Source: Myxococcales bacterium (GTDB lineage: Bacteria; Myxococcota_A; Polyangia; Haliangiales; Haliangiaceae). From it: a stretch of 64,000 nucleotides of DNA. Shown here piece by piece: positions 26,309 to 37,855 of this stretch (its first letter is position 1; each line of letters begins with the position of its first letter). The DNA is taken from contig JAEUJY010000034.1 of assembly GCA_016794525.1 (NCBI GenBank), positions 1 to 64,000 of the forward strand. The letters run 5' to 3'. Under the pieces are notes generated by a model that was not told the DNA's origin, searched no databases, and saw nothing but the letters and a program-made list of their open reading frames with translations. A program made the position numbers and the translations under genes.

Positions 26309-29300
26309 ATGGCGGACGAGGCTGAGCGGTCGACCGGACCGCACGACGTGTCGACCGGGCCGTCGCCGCGCGTCGACCCGCAGGCGGTGACGGTCGAGGC
26401 GACGACGATCGACTCGTTCGTGCGCGAGGTGGCGCGGGCGCCGGCGCCGGCCAGCGTCGAGGGCGAGCCGCTGGCGGTGGTCGAGGCGGAGCGCTACCTC
26501 GAGCGCCGCGAGATCGCGCGCGGCGGGATGGGGCGGATCAGCGCCGCCCGCGACGCGCGGCTCGATCGCGCCGTGGCGCTCAAGGAGCTGCGCGCCGACC
26601 TGCCGCACCTGCGCCGGCGCTTCGCGCGCGAGGCGCGCCTGAGCGCGCGCCTGCAGCACCCGTCGATCGTCAGCGTGCTCGAGGCCGGGCGCTGGCCGAC
26701 CGGCGAGCCGTTCTACGCGATGCCGCTGATCGCGGGGCGCCCGCTGGATCAGGCGATCGCCGAGGCCGGCACGCTCGACGCGCGGCTGGGGTTGTTGCCG
26801 CACGTGGTGGCCGCCGCCGAGGCGCTGGCGTTCGCGCACGAGCAGCGGGTGATCCACCGTGACCTCAAGCCGCACAACGTGATGGTGGGGCGGTTCGGCG
26901 AGACCGTCGTGATCGACTGGGGCGTCGCCAAGCAGCTCGACGCCCCCGACGGCGACGGCGACGGCCCGGTCGACGGCGACGGCGCGCTCACCACCGTCGG
27001 CGCGGTGATCGGCACGCCGGCGTTCATGCCCCCCGAGCAGGCGCGCGGTGAGCCGGTCGACGAGCGCGCCGACGTGTACGCGCTGGGCGCGATCCTCTAC
27101 CACCTGCTGGCCGGGCACGCGCCGTACCAGGGCGATCGGGACGCGGTGCTGCGCGCGGTCGCGGCCGGCCCGCCGCCGCCCCTGGCCTCGATCACGCCGG
27201 GCGTGCCGCGCGACCTCGCCGCGGTGGTCGCGCGCGCGATGGCGCCGGCGCCGCGCGATCGCTACCGCACGGCGCACGAGCTCACCGCCGATCTGCGCGC
27301 GTTCCTGACCGGCCAGCTGGTCAGCGCGCATCACTACAGCACCCGCGAGACGGTGCGCCGCTGGCTGGCGCGGCACCGCCACGCGGTCGCGGTGGCGGTC
27401 GTGCTCACGGCGGCGCTGATCGTGACCGCGGCGATCAGCATCGGCGGCATCACCCACGAGCGCGACCGCGCCACCAGCGCGCTGACCGCGCTGCGGGCGC
27501 GCGACGCCGAGCTCGCGCTGCGCCAGGCCGAGAGCGCGCTCGCGCGCGATCCGACCGAGGCGCTGGCCTGGCTCAAGCAAGCGGTGCAAGCCGCGCGCGG
27601 CGGCGATCCGGGCTGGCGCGCGCGGGCGCTGGCCGAGGACGCGATCCGCCGCGGCGTCGCGCGGCGCATCGTCCACCTCGACGGCGCGGCGACGATGCTG
27701 GCCGGCGACGGCGCGCGCGCGGTGCTGCTCGACAGCGGCGGTGGCGCGTGGGCGTGGCGCGACGGCACGCTGGTCCGCGTCGCCCGCGGGCCGGCGGGCG
27801 AGGCGGCGGTCGCGCTGGCCGGCGCGCGCGCGGTGATCGGCGATCGCGCCGGCGAGCTGCGGCAGGTCGACCTGGGCCGCGACGTGGTGACGGTGCTCGC
27901 CCGCGGCGCGGCGATGCGCAAGGTCGCGATCGACGCCGGTGGCGCGGTGTGGAGCGCCGACGCCGACGGCGTGGTCCGCGGCGGGCCCGGCGGTGCGGCC
28001 GCGGAGGTCGCGCGGGTCGACGGGGCGGCGTCGGCGATCGCCGTCGGGCCCGACGGCGCGTGGGCGGTCGGCCTCGAGGCGGGCGGCATCGTGCTCGGCG
28101 GTGGCGCGGCGCCGCGGCGACTGGCGGGCCACGCCCGCGAGGTCGGGTGGCTGGTGTTCGTCGACGCCGCCACGCTGATCTCGGCCGGCGAGGACGGCCG
28201 GGTGGTGGCGTGGGACGTCGCCACCGGCGTGGGCCGCGAGCTCGGGCGGCACGACGAGTGGGTGTCGGCGATGGCGCTGGCGCCGGATCGCCGTCGGGTC
28301 GCGACCGGCAGCGCCGACGGCACCGTGCGGATCTGGTCGCTCGATGGCGGGCCGCCCCAGGTGCGGCGCGCCCACGCGGGCACGGTGTGGAGCGTGGCGT
28401 GGTCGCGCGACGGCCGGCTGGCCAGCGGCGGCAGCGACGGGCAGGTGCGGGTGTGGGCCGCCGCGGGCCTGGCGTCGACGGCGCTGGCGTTCGGGCACGC
28501 GGTCCGGCAGGTGGCGTGGGTCGACGGCGCGCTGATCGCCGCCGGCGGCACCACCGCGCGGGTCTTCGTCGACGTGCCGGCGCCCGCGACGCGGGTCGAC
28601 GACCCGATCGAGGGTGCGGTCTCGCTGGCCGCGACGCCCGATGGGCGCCGGCTCGCCGCGGGTGGGCGCGGCGGCGTCGCGGTGGCGTGGGATCTCGCGG
28701 CGCCGCGGCGGCTGGCCACGGCGACGCTCGACGGCTGGATCACCGAGCTGGCGTTCGCCGGCGACGACCGGCTGATCGTCGCGAGCGAGCGCGGCTTCGT
28801 CGCGGTCGACCTCGGCGACCCGGCGGCGCGCGGCCTGCCGGTGACGCTCGCCCCTGGCACCGCGATGCCGCGGGTGTTCACCGACGGCACCCGCGCCGTG
28901 TGGATCGACGGCCACGCCGGCGGGGCGCGGCTGGTCGACCTCGCCACCGGCGCCGCCACCGCCGTCGGCCACGGCACCCTGACCGCGATCGCGATCGCCG
29001 CCGGCGGCGACGCGCTGATCACCGCGGCGCGCGACGGCGCGGTCGCCGCGTGGCCGCTCGCGGGCGGCGCCGCGCGGGAGCTCGGCCGCGCCCCGACGTT
29101 CCTCAACGTGCTGGTCGCCGGTCCCGGTGGGCGGTGGATCGCCGGCATCCCGACCAGCGGGCCGGCGTGGGTCGCTCCGACGACCGGCGGCGGGCGCGGG
29201 CTGGCCGGCACCGACGACGCGCGCTCGCTGATCTTCATCGACGCCGCGCGCCTCGCGCTGGCGGTGGGCCGCGACGTCGACGTCGTCGACCTGGCGACCG

Positions 29301-29635
29301 ACGCGCGGCGCACGCTGCGCGGGCACCGCGACGACGTCCGCGCCTTCGCGCTCAGCCCCGACGGCGCCGCGCTGTTCAGCGTCGACGCGCGCGGCGAGGT
29401 GCGCGAGTGGCGAGTCGCCGACGGCGCCGGCGCGGTGGTGCGCCCCGGCGGCGCGACGCAGGGGCTGATCGCCGCCGCCGGCGCCGACCGCGTCGCGGTC
29501 AGCTCGAGCGCGGGCGTCGAGCTGTGGCCGCGCCCGGCCGACGTCGCGTCGCACGACGACGATCTCGCCCGCTGGCTCGACGCGACGACCGCCGCGGTGA
29601 TCGGCCCCGATCTGGGCGTGCGCGGCGCGCCGTGA
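26309..29635 (+). CDS. Membrane Ser/Thr protein kinase with WD40 repeats
   Basis: 1,108 residues. The kinase domain (about 65-335) has REIARGGMGRI, Lys92, HRDLKPHN with Asp185, and DWG (Asp203) in place of DFG, a variant common in this bacterial clade. A membrane helix lies at about 360-382 (VAVVLTAALIVTAAISIGG), followed by a short helical stretch with LRQAESALARDPTEALAWL, like a TPR. From about 450 to the end is a long WD40 propeller (ATGSADGTVRIWSLDGG, LASGGSDGQVRVW, TLISAGEDGRVVAWD). It is likely a sensor or scaffold kinase. It ends 15 bp before the convergent lipoprotein gene. Confidence 0.9.
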   Translation: MADEAERSTGPHDVSTGPSPRVDPQAVTVEATTIDSFVREVARAPAPASVEGEPLAVVEAERYLERREIARGGMGRISAARDARLDRAVALKELRADLPHLRRRFAREARLSARLQHPSIVSVLEAGRWPTGEPFYAMPLIAGRPLDQAIAEAGTLDARLGLLPHVVAAAEALAFAHEQRVIHRDLKPHNVMVGRFGETVVIDWGVAKQLDAPDGDGDGPVDGDGALTTVGAVIGTPAFMPPEQARGEPVDERADVYALGAILYHLLAGHAPYQGDRDAVLRAVAAGPPPPLASITPGVPRDLAAVVARAMAPAPRDRYRTAHELTADLRAFLTGQLVSAHHYSTRETVRRWLARHRHAVAVAVVLTAALIVTAAISIGGITHERDRATSALTALRARDAELALRQAESALARDPTEALAWLKQAVQAARGGDPGWRARALAEDAIRRGVARRIVHLDGAATMLAGDGARAVLLDSGGGAWAWRDGTLVRVARGPAGEAAVALAGARAVIGDRAGELRQVDLGRDVVTVLARGAAMRKVAIDAGGAVWSADADGVVRGGPGGAAAEVARVDGAASAIAVGPDGAWAVGLEAGGIVLGGGAAPRRLAGHAREVGWLVFVDAATLISAGEDGRVVAWDVATGVGRELGRHDEWVSAMALAPDRRRVATGSADGTVRIWSLDGGPPQVRRAHAGTVWSVAWSRDGRLASGGSDGQVRVWAAAGLASTALAFGHAVRQVAWVDGALIAAGGTTARVFVDVPAPATRVDDPIEGAVSLAATPDGRRLAAGGRGGVAVAWDLAAPRRLATATLDGWITELAFAGDDRLIVASERGFVAVDLGDPAARGLPVTLAPGTAMPRVFTDGTRAVWIDGHAGGARLVDLATGAATAVGHGTLTAIAIAAGGDALITAARDGAVAAWPLAGGAARELGRAPTFLNVLVAGPGGRWIAGIPTSGPAWVAPTTGGGRGLAGTDDARSLIFIDAARLALAVGRDVDVVDLATDARRTLRGHRDDVRAFALSPDGAALFSVDARGEVREWRVADGAGAVVRPGGATQGLIAAAGADRVAVSSSAGVELWPRPADVASHDDDLARWLDATTAAVIGPDLGVRGAP

Positions 29636-29650
29636 TCGCTCGATGCGGCG

Positions 29651-30193
29651 CTACTTCGCCAGCGTCGCGGTGGTGGCACCCGCGGCCTTCAGCGCGTCGG
29701 TCAGGTCGATCGTCACCTTCTCGGCGACGATCATCATCTCGCAGGTGTCGGCGCTCGGATCGTCGCACACCAGCACCGGCATCGGCTCGCCCTTGGCGTA
29801 GAAGGCCGTGTAGACCGGCTTCTGCGGGCAACCGCCGCCGCGATCACGCTCGAACGACAGCGTCGCACCGTCGATCTTGATCGGCACGTCGGTGACCTTG
29901 TGCATGCCCGCGGGGCATGCCGCGCCCTCGACCACCGCCGTCTTCGCCTGTGCCGGATGCGTCGCCCCCGATCCGGTGCCCGTGCCCGTGCCCGTGCCCG
30001 TGCCCGTGCCCGTGCCCGTGCCCGTGCCCGTGCCCGTGCCCGTACCCGTGCCCGTGCCCGTCCCCGCATCCACGGCGATCGCCGAACCCGTCCCGCTCCC
30101 CGCCTTCCCGCCGTCAACTTGCTTCTTGCTCTTGCATCCGGCGACGGCGACCAGGACCGAGAGACTCATCATCACGCACAGCGTTCGCTTCAT
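29651..30193 (-). CDS. Lipoprotein with Gly-Thr dipeptide repeat (copy A of a duplication)
   Basis: 180 residues from the ATG at 30193. The lipobox is VAVAGC, followed by KSKKQ. Residues about 40-72 are a (GT)n tract encoded by the hexamer array. The C-terminal domain has VVEGAACPAGMHKVTDV, an [15 protein letters not shown] segment, VLVCDDPSADTCEMMI and ends [16 protein letters not shown]. It is a close paralogue of the gene at 31698; the first 20 residues and the tail are nearly the same. The function is unknown; four to five Cys suggest a disulfide-stabilised domain. Confidence 0.8.
   Translation of the reverse strand: MKRTLCVMMSLSVLVAVAGCKSKKQVDGGKAGSGTGSAIAVDAGTGTGTGTGTGTGTGTGTGTGTGTGTGTGTGSGATHPAQAKTAVVEGAACPAGMHKVTDVPIKIDGATLSFERDRGGGCPQKPVYTAFYAKGEPMPVLVCDDPSADTCEMMIVAEKVTIDLTDALKAAGATTATLAK
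29976..30061. repeat. GTGCCC hexanucleotide array, about 14 copies
   Basis: Uninterrupted head-to-tail GTGCCC units except for one GTACCC variant at about 30043. The array lies inside the lipoprotein gene and encodes Gly-Thr dipeptides. Because the unit is six bases, gains or losses of copies keep the reading frame. Confidence 0.95.
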
Positions 30194-30273
30194 GATGCTG
30201 AGACGAACGCACGACCCGCGGCCTTGGGTCCATCGTCGAGGCGGAAGAATCGTCCGCCGTCCCGCGTTGTCAC

Positions 30274-30299
30274 CGATCGTCGACAACCGTCGACGATCG
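30274..30299. promoter_or_regulatory. Perfect 11-bp inverted repeat upstream of lipoprotein copy A
   Basis: CGATCGTCGAC-AACC-GTCGACGATCG, with a counterpart at 32336-32361 that differs in one loop base. It lies about 80 bp upstream of the copy A start, inside the duplicated segment. It could be an operator or a transcript hairpin. Confidence 0.55.
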
Positions 30300-30302
30300 T
30301 CG

Positions 30303-30347
30303 CGCCGCCGCGACCAGGACCTCGCGCTTGTTGGTGTGATCCGGCGG
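30303..30347 (-). pseudogene. Duplicated 3' end of ftsK (last 15-16 codons)
   Basis: 45 bp identical to the 3' end of ftsK (32365-32409), which encode the end of [12 protein letters not shown], followed on the minus strand by the same hairpin and lipoprotein promoter. Identity stops abruptly at 30348. This fragment shows that a segment reaching into ftsK was copied. Confidence 0.8.
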
Positions 30348-30354
30348 TGACCGC

Positions 30355-31656
30355 TCAGATCTGATCGAGGACGGCGCGGGCGCGCGGTGCCCACAGGCCG
30401 CCGCGCGCCTCGTAGCGCTGGGCCAGCGGCTCCATCCACGCGGCGTCGCGCGCGCCCAGCCGCAGCAGCGCCTCGACCACCGCGAGGCCAGCCCAGCCGT
30501 CGGCGCTCACGCCGCGCGCGCGCTCGAGCAGCCGCGGCACCAGCGGCGCGGCGGCCGGGCCGACGTCGTCGAGCTCCCCCAGCAGCTCGGCCAGCGCGTC
30601 GTCGCCGTCGAGGTCGTCGAGCGCCGCCGCGACCCGCGCGATGAAGTCGGGCGCGCCGAGGTGGCCCAGCACGCCGAGGGCCTGGTAGCGCCGCTCGGCC
30701 TCGGCGTGGTCGCTGGCGACCGCGGCCACCGCGTCGGTCAGCGCCGTCGCCTCGGCGTGGGTCGCGATCGCGCGGACCGCGTCGAGCGCGTGCTCGACCA
30801 CGTCGTCGTCGTCGTCGGCCAGGCCGGCTCGGTACGCCGCGATCGCGCGCGGCTCGGCGGCGCCGACCTTCCCCAGCAGCTCGAGCACGTACGCGCGGTC
30901 GTCGCCGTCGACGAGCGCGTAGATCACGTCGGCCACCGCGGCCAGCCCGGCGGGCCCCGCCGCCGCGATCACGTCGAGCGCGCCCATCACGTGGGTCGTG
31001 CCCGTGAGCGCCGGGATCAGCGCCGGCGCGGCGGCCACGAGCTCGTCGGCCGGTCGCGCGACCAGCGCGTCGAGCACCCGGCTCGCGGCGGGGCCGGTCC
31101 ACCCGGCCGCGGCGCCGTGGGCGACGAGATCGGCGGTCGCGCGCGACGGCAGCCGCAGCGTCGCGACGCCGTCGGCCAGCCGGCGCAGCTCGTCGAGGAC
31201 GATCGCGATCGGCTCGTCGGTCCACGGCTCGCGCGCGCCGTCGCGCTCGACCACCGCGCTGCCGGTCGGCGTCAGCACGATCGTCAGGCCGCTGGTGCGG
31301 CGCAGCCACGGCAGCTCGCCGCGCGCGACCATCTCGTCGGTGCGCGCCGCGGCGATCGTCAGGGCCGGCGGCAGGTTGGCGCCCGGCCCGAGCACCACGA
31401 CGCCCGGATCGAATCGCCACGCTGGCAGCACGTCGAGCTCGCGCGGCCGCGGCCACACGTCCTCCGCGACGTCGACGATCAACGCGCCCCACCCGAGGTA
31501 CAGCGCGCGCAGCTCGGGCGGCAGCGACCACCCGAGCGTCGCCTCGAGCGCCGCCACCTCGGCCTCGGTCGCCGGCCGTTGCCGCGACATGCCCACGCGG
31601 TAGCTGTCGTCGGGGAGGGCGGTGAGCGCGCGCTCGAGGTCGGCCAGGGTCGCCAC
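30355..31656 (-). CDS. SMI1/KNR4 (SUKH) domain protein with HEAT-like repeats
   Basis: 433 residues from the GTG at 31656. The N-terminal 150 residues look like a SUKH domain (RPATEAEVAALEATLGWSLP, ELRALYLGWGAL, TGSAVVERDG). The remaining part is a helical solenoid with HEAT/PBS-lyase-like units (VLELLGKVGAAEPRAIAAYR, VVEHALDAVRAIATHA, ALGVLGHLGAPDF, LAELLGELDDVGPAAAPLVP). There is no signal peptide. SUKH proteins are often immunity factors, but there is no toxin neighbour here. It sits between the two copies of the duplicated lipoprotein locus. Confidence 0.7.
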   Translation of the reverse strand: MATLADLERALTALPDDSYRVGMSRQRPATEAEVAALEATLGWSLPPELRALYLGWGALIVDVAEDVWPRPRELDVLPAWRFDPGVVVLGPGANLPPALTIAAARTDEMVARGELPWLRRTSGLTIVLTPTGSAVVERDGAREPWTDEPIAIVLDELRRLADGVATLRLPSRATADLVAHGAAAGWTGPAASRVLDALVARPADELVAAAPALIPALTGTTHVMGALDVIAAAGPAGLAAVADVIYALVDGDDRAYVLELLGKVGAAEPRAIAAYRAGLADDDDDVVEHALDAVRAIATHAEATALTDAVAAVASDHAEAERRYQALGVLGHLGAPDFIARVAAALDDLDGDDALAELLGELDDVGPAAAPLVPRLLERARGVSADGWAGLAVVEALLRLGARDAAWMEPLAQRYEARGGLWAPRARAVLDQI

Positions 31657-31697
31657 GCCGCGATCATCGCACGACCACCCTCGCGGCGGACGAGGCG

Positions 31698-35100
<3,403 letters not shown>

Positions 35101-35119
35101 GGTACCTCGGGAGGACTTT

Positions 35120-35147
35120 ATCCTACATGTAAGAACGGGTAGGGCAA
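35120..35147 (-). promoter_or_regulatory. Probable sigma70-type promoter of ftsK
   Basis: On the minus strand, TTGCCC (35147-35142), a 16-bp spacer and TAGGAT (35125-35120), placed so that the start site falls about 10-15 bases before the ribosome site. This is an unusually AT-rich stretch for the window. Confidence 0.5.
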
Positions 35148-35260
35148 GTTTCTGGCGAGGGCCGATGCCCCTGAGTTCACGAGCCTTTTTTTTGCGCTTT
35201 GCCGCCCTCACAGGCGCCCGCGGTTCGATCCGCCGCAAGCCTGGTGTTATGGTTGCGGCC

Positions 35261-36193
35261 ATGCGACGCGCGGCAATGTTGGTCGCCATGGCCTGGGCGC
35301 TGGGGGGCGTCGGCTGTGGCGGGAAGCAGGTTCCTCAGCACAGCGGCTACAAGGGAAAGAAGCCGACCCCCTGGACCAAGGCCAAGGCCATCGAGCTCGA
35401 TGAGGAGCTGAAGGCCAAGGTGTCGGGCGAGCTCGACTACGGCACGTACAAGCGCGCCAAGTGGTTCAGTTTGACCCCGCCCGGGCCGGGCTCGGTCGCG
35501 CTCGACTTCGAGTTCGTCCCCGGCGGCGACGCCGAGATCGACGTCGCGTTCGAGGTGCTCGATCCCAACAACAAGGTGATCGTCCGCGCCGACGCCGAGG
35601 CCGAGGACACCACCGAGCAGAAGAAGCAGCGCAGCTTCGAGGTCGAGGACGGGACCTACCTGATCCACGTCTACCTCGAGGGCCGGATGGACGCGGCCGA
35701 CTTCGACCTCAAGCTCGCGTACACGCGCGGCGAGCGGAAGTGGAAGTCGGACTTCCCGAACCAGGTGCCGTACCCGGACGAGCTGCCCGCCGTGCCGCCG
35801 TTCGACGACACCCCGGCGTCGGCGCCGACGCCCAAGTGCGGCGTGCCGGGCAAGCCCAAGTGCCCCAAGCGCTGCGGGACGCCCGGCGCCCCGCCGTGCA
35901 AGCCGCCGCCGCCGCCCGAGGACAAGTGCGGCGTCCCGGGCAAGCCGCCGTGCGCGATGCCGCCGCTGGCCGCGGCGATCACCAACGTCGATCCCGACCC
36001 GGCCGGCGCGCGCATCACGATCGCCGCGGGCACCGCCGACGGCGTCGACAACGGCATGAGCGGCAAGGTCACCGGCGTGAAGAACTCCAGCTTCCGCACC
36101 TCGGGCTGCACCGCGCAGCGCTGCAACGCCGTGGTCAAGGCCGCCGTCGACGACGTCCGCTCGAGCGGCGAAGTCGTCATCCAGCGCAAGTGA
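35261..36193 (+). CDS. Lipoprotein with pre-peptidase-like domain and Cys/Pro repeats
   Basis: 310 residues from the ATG at 35261 (an ATG at 35249 is also possible). The lipobox is GGVGC, followed by GGKQ. Residues about 45-160 (SGELDYGTYKRAKWFSLTPP, GDAEIDVAFEVLDPNN, EVEDGTYLIHVYLEG) resemble a beta-sandwich of the bacterial pre-peptidase C-terminal type. A Pro/Cys section then repeats CGVPGKPKCPKRCGTPGAPPC and CGVPGKPPCAMP. A C-terminal beta domain contains TNVDPDPAGARITIAAGTADG. The function is unknown. It diverges from ftsK. Confidence 0.7.
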   Translation: MRRAAMLVAMAWALGGVGCGGKQVPQHSGYKGKKPTPWTKAKAIELDEELKAKVSGELDYGTYKRAKWFSLTPPGPGSVALDFEFVPGGDAEIDVAFEVLDPNNKVIVRADAEAEDTTEQKKQRSFEVEDGTYLIHVYLEGRMDAADFDLKLAYTRGERKWKSDFPNQVPYPDELPAVPPFDDTPASAPTPKCGVPGKPKCPKRCGTPGAPPCKPPPPPEDKCGVPGKPPCAMPPLAAAITNVDPDPAGARITIAAGTADGVDNGMSGKVTGVKNSSFRTSGCTAQRCNAVVKAAVDDVRSSGEVVIQRK

Positions 36194-36200
36194 CGGTGGC

Positions 36201-36230
36201 CGATCAGCGCTGATCAGCGTTGATCAGCAT
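36201..36230. repeat. Three 10-bp direct repeats of GATCAGCG
   Basis: CGATCAGCGC, TGATCAGCGT and TGATCAGCAT follow each other with no gap (period 10 bp). The first two also form the perfect palindrome GATCAGCGCTGATC (36202-36215). The array lies between the stop of the lipoprotein gene and the protease gene, about 125 bp before the latter's start. A helically phased operator is possible. Confidence 0.7.
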
Positions 36231-36354
36231 GTCTCCGAGGGTGGCGGCGCCAGGTGGTCGCGGGTACGGGTCGAGGTGGGCGGATCGCACGCGTGCCAAG
36301 GGTCGTTAGCCCTCGGCGCATGCGATCGCGCGCGCAGGCGCAGAAGGTACGGCC

Positions 36355-37545
36355 ATGCGAATCCGCGGTCTGGTCGTCGCTAGCGCCCTGTTCGCCGCCC
36401 CCGCCGCCGCCGGCCCTGCCGCGGCGCCGATCGTCGGCGGCACCACCACCACCGTCGGGCAGTTCCCGACCACCGTCGGCATCGAGCTCGGCGGCGGCCT
36501 GTGCACCGGCACGTTGCTCACCCCGGACTGGGTGCTGACCGCCGCGCACTGCGTCGATCCGGCCGTGCTCGGGCAGAGCCAGTCGCAGATCACGGCGAGC
36601 GTCCGCGTCCACTTCGACACCGTCAACCTGTTCAGCAGCCCGGGCATGGTGGTCCGGGCCACCGAGACCATCAAGCACCCGAGCTTCAACGTCAACGCGC
36701 TCGGCACCCACGACATCGGCCTCATCCACCTCGCGACCCCGGTCACCGATCGCGCGCCGGTGCCGATCAACCTGGTGCCGGGCAAGGCGCCGGTCGGGAT
36801 CCCGGTGACGATGGTCGGCTTCGGCGTCACCAGCCGCAGCGCGCCCAACAGCGCCGGCGTCGAGCGCGTCGTCGATCAGATGTCCGTCTCGTGCGGGTCG
36901 GTCGGGATGTCGGACACCAACCTGCTGTGCTTCTCGCAGGTGAGCGGTCGCGGCAAGTGCGAGGGCGACTCGGGCGGCCCGTCGTTCGCGATGATCGACG
37001 GCAAGCAGTTCCAGATCGGCGTGACGTCGTTCGGCGATCAGAACTGCGCGCAGTTCGGCGCCGACACGCGCACCGACGCCGAGACGGCGTTCCTGTTCGA
37101 GCACGTGCCCGAGCTGGCGTGCGGCGCCGACGCCACCTGCAACGCCGCCTGCGGCCAGGGCGCGCTGCCGGCCGATCCCGACTGCGGCTGCGACGCCGAC
37201 CACCCGTGCCCCGACGGCAACACCTGCTTCCACGAGCAGTGCATCGTCGATCCGTTCGCGCCGTCGGGCGTCGGCAGCGAGTGCGTCGACGGCAACAGCT
37301 GCCAGTCGGGCAACTGCGCGTCGGTGGGTGGCGAGCAGCTGTGCGTGATCGACTGCACGCCGGGCGCCGAGGGCGCGTGCCCCGACGGCTTCACCTGCCG
37401 CGACACCAGCGGCGGCGGCGGCGCGTGCTGGCCGGCCGACGACGGCGGCTGCTGCTCGACGGGCCAAGGTGGTGCGACCACGTCGTTCCTGGGGATCGCG
37501 GCGGTCGCGCTCGGACTGCGCCGCCGGCGTCGCGCAACTCGTTGA
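36355..37545 (+). CDS. Secreted trypsin-like serine protease (S1) with MYXO-CTERM-like tail
   Basis: 396 residues. A signal peptide ends near AAAGPAA, and the mature protease starts at IVGGT. The triad is complete: TAAHC (His65), HDIGLIHL (Asp120) and CEGDSGGPS (Ser206). After the protease there is a Cys-rich stalk (CGCDADHPCPDGNTCFHEQC, CQSGNCAS). The C terminus has GGCCSTGQGG, a hydrophobic helix (FLGIAAVALGL) and RRRRRATR, the GC/helix/Arg-cluster pattern of MYXO-CTERM surface-sorting signals known in Myxococcota. It is probably sorted to the cell surface. Confidence 0.9.
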   Translation: MRIRGLVVASALFAAPAAAGPAAAPIVGGTTTTVGQFPTTVGIELGGGLCTGTLLTPDWVLTAAHCVDPAVLGQSQSQITASVRVHFDTVNLFSSPGMVVRATETIKHPSFNVNALGTHDIGLIHLATPVTDRAPVPINLVPGKAPVGIPVTMVGFGVTSRSAPNSAGVERVVDQMSVSCGSVGMSDTNLLCFSQVSGRGKCEGDSGGPSFAMIDGKQFQIGVTSFGDQNCAQFGADTRTDAETAFLFEHVPELACGADATCNAACGQGALPADPDCGCDADHPCPDGNTCFHEQCIVDPFAPSGVGSECVDGNSCQSGNCASVGGEQLCVIDCTPGAEGACPDGFTCRDTSGGGGACWPADDGGCCSTGQGGATTSFLGIAAVALGLRRRRRATR

Positions 37546-37618
37546 TCGATCGCGGTGATCGGCGCTGGATGGCGCGAGGGGCTTGCCGACGCGCGCCGCA
37601 TGAGGCAGGGTGCGCCCC

Positions 37619-37849
37619 ATGGAAGCTACCGACGAAACCGCGACCGCAGCCCCCCAGACGCCCGGCACGGCCCGCTACGGCGAGCTCAAGGCCCTCGTCG
37701 CCGCCATGGAGGCGGACTTCACCAAGTTCTTCAACGACGGCAACAAGGCCGCCGGCACCCGCGTCCGCGCCGCGATGCAGGAGCTGAAGAACTTCGCCCA
37801 GACGGTCCGCACCGAGGTGCAGTCCATCAAGAACGAAGGCAAGGCCTGA
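37619..37849 (+). CDS. Small histone H1-like Hc1-type protein
   Basis: 76 residues from the ATG at 37619. The core GELKALVAAMEADFTKFFNDGNKAAGTRVRAAMQELKNFAQ (split here only by memory of its two helices) corresponds to the N-terminal helical domain of Hc1-like bacterial histones, ending with VRTEVQSIKNEGKA. It lacks the long Lys/Ala tail of chlamydial Hc1, so it may be a helical adaptor rather than a DNA compactor. The gene is monocistronic, tail-to-tail with the repeat protein gene. Confidence 0.7.
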   Translation: MEATDETATAAPQTPGTARYGELKALVAAMEADFTKFFNDGNKAAGTRVRAAMQELKNFAQTVRTEVQSIKNEGKA

Positions 37850-37855
37850 GCAGCG

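Noticed and set aside
35187-35200. Run of eight T near 35186-35193 as an intrinsic terminator
   Set aside because: No stable hairpin precedes it on the plus strand and it lies in the divergent promoter region of ftsK and the lipoprotein gene.
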